From contig NZ_MVOI01000002.1 of assembly GCF_002283555.1 (NCBI RefSeq), positions 1-64,000 of the forward strand: a stretch of 64,000 nt of DNA, in the 5' to 3' direction. The position numbers and the translations under genes were made by a program. Under the pieces are notes generated by a model. It was not told the origin of the DNA. It did not search any database and saw only the letters and a program-made list of their open reading frames with translations. How positions within the stretch are numbered: the stretch's first letter is position 1; each line of letters opens with the position of its first letter. The DNA comes from Rubrivirga sp. SAORIC476 (GTDB lineage: Bacteria > Bacteroidota > Rhodothermia > Rhodothermales > Rubricoccaceae). Shown here one piece after another: positions 63,932 through 64,000 of the stretch.

Positions 63932-64000
63932 ATGCACAACGCGATCGCTTCCCCCCCCGCCGCCGTCAACGAGCCCGTCCGCAGCTATGCGCCGGGCAGT
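63932..64000 (+). CDS. pruA: L-glutamate gamma-semialdehyde dehydrogenase, first 23 codons
   Basis: The ATG at 63932 starts MHNAIASPPAAVNEPVRSYAPGS, which matches the conserved opening NEPV-x-SYAPGS of 1-pyrroline-5-carboxylate dehydrogenase (RocA/PruA), the NAD-dependent enzyme that makes glutamate from proline. Only 23 residues are inside the window, so it rests on this short but characteristic N-terminus and an upstream promoter element. Confidence 0.8.
   Translation, partial: MHNAIASPPAAVNEPVRSYAPGS

Overview
The window is about two-thirds G+C, and most genes begin after pyrimidine-rich stretches rather than Shine-Dalgarno sites. It carries a set of envelope families typical of the Bacteroidota/Rhodothermota group: a DUF4270 lipoprotein, a PorV/PorQ-type barrel, an Omp85 protein, a Wzi-type barrel and DUF4252 proteins. 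A recurrent TANNTTNG element in front of operons resembles the Bacteroidota sigma-A -7 element. My best inference is a marine, high-GC member of the Rhodothermales (Rubricoccus/Rubrivirga-like). This is chromosomal core sequence. I see no rRNA, tRNA, CRISPR array, prophage or insertion sequence.

Layout. 1-3.8 kb (minus): an envelope operon with a truncated glycogen-synthase-like protein, a DUF4270 lipoprotein, an outer-membrane barrel and a lipoprotein cut by the left edge. 3.9-6.5 kb (plus): HU, a zinc-ribbon/TPR membrane protein, then molybdate transport genes modA and modB without modC. 6.5-9.3 kb: a degenerate M16-like lipoprotein and two TPM-domain proteins. 9.3-15.8 kb: a VOC protein, a lipoprotein, and the suf iron-sulfur cluster (sufB-C-D-T on minus, a SufA-type carrier divergent). 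15.8-24.1 kb: a gene-poor stretch, mutY, an Omp85 protein, rsmB-dinB, a PorV-type barrel and a TonB-type protein. 24.1-28.4 kb: surface polysaccharide functions (DUF2156, Wzi, divergent WcaJ-type sugar transferase). 28.4-31 kb: a fused E1 dehydrogenase and a PPC lipoprotein. 31-34.1 kb: an ECF sigma/anti-sigma operon with two DUF4252 proteins and a B3/B4 protein. 34.2-36.2 kb: YiaA-type protein, a small outer-membrane protein, pyrF.

36.3-51 kb is a long plus-strand run: acyl-CoA dehydrogenase, TPR protein, active M16 protease, NDP-sugar epimerase, scpA-scpB-rluB, guaB, an M24 aminopeptidase, then a glycosyltransferase operon with an embedded RsbW-like ATPase. 50.9-55.4 kb (minus) has an intact lone tyrosine recombinase heading an operon with an FAD oxidoreductase, moeB and miaA. 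55.5-64 kb has an orphan sugar-type ABC ATPase, thiD-like, lacI-like and purC genes, then nitrilase, pta, moaE, peroxiredoxin and lolC/E-type genes on minus, and the first codons of pruA.

The genes are tightly packed, with many 1-4 base stop/start overlaps. The most unusual DNA-level signal is an AT-rich word, CCGTTATTGCAA and close variants. It occurs seven times between 29 and 63 kb, always inside genes, in different reading frames and both gene orientations, and uses codons that are rare here. I found none in the first 29 kb. Molybdenum functions are scattered (modAB, moeB, moaE).
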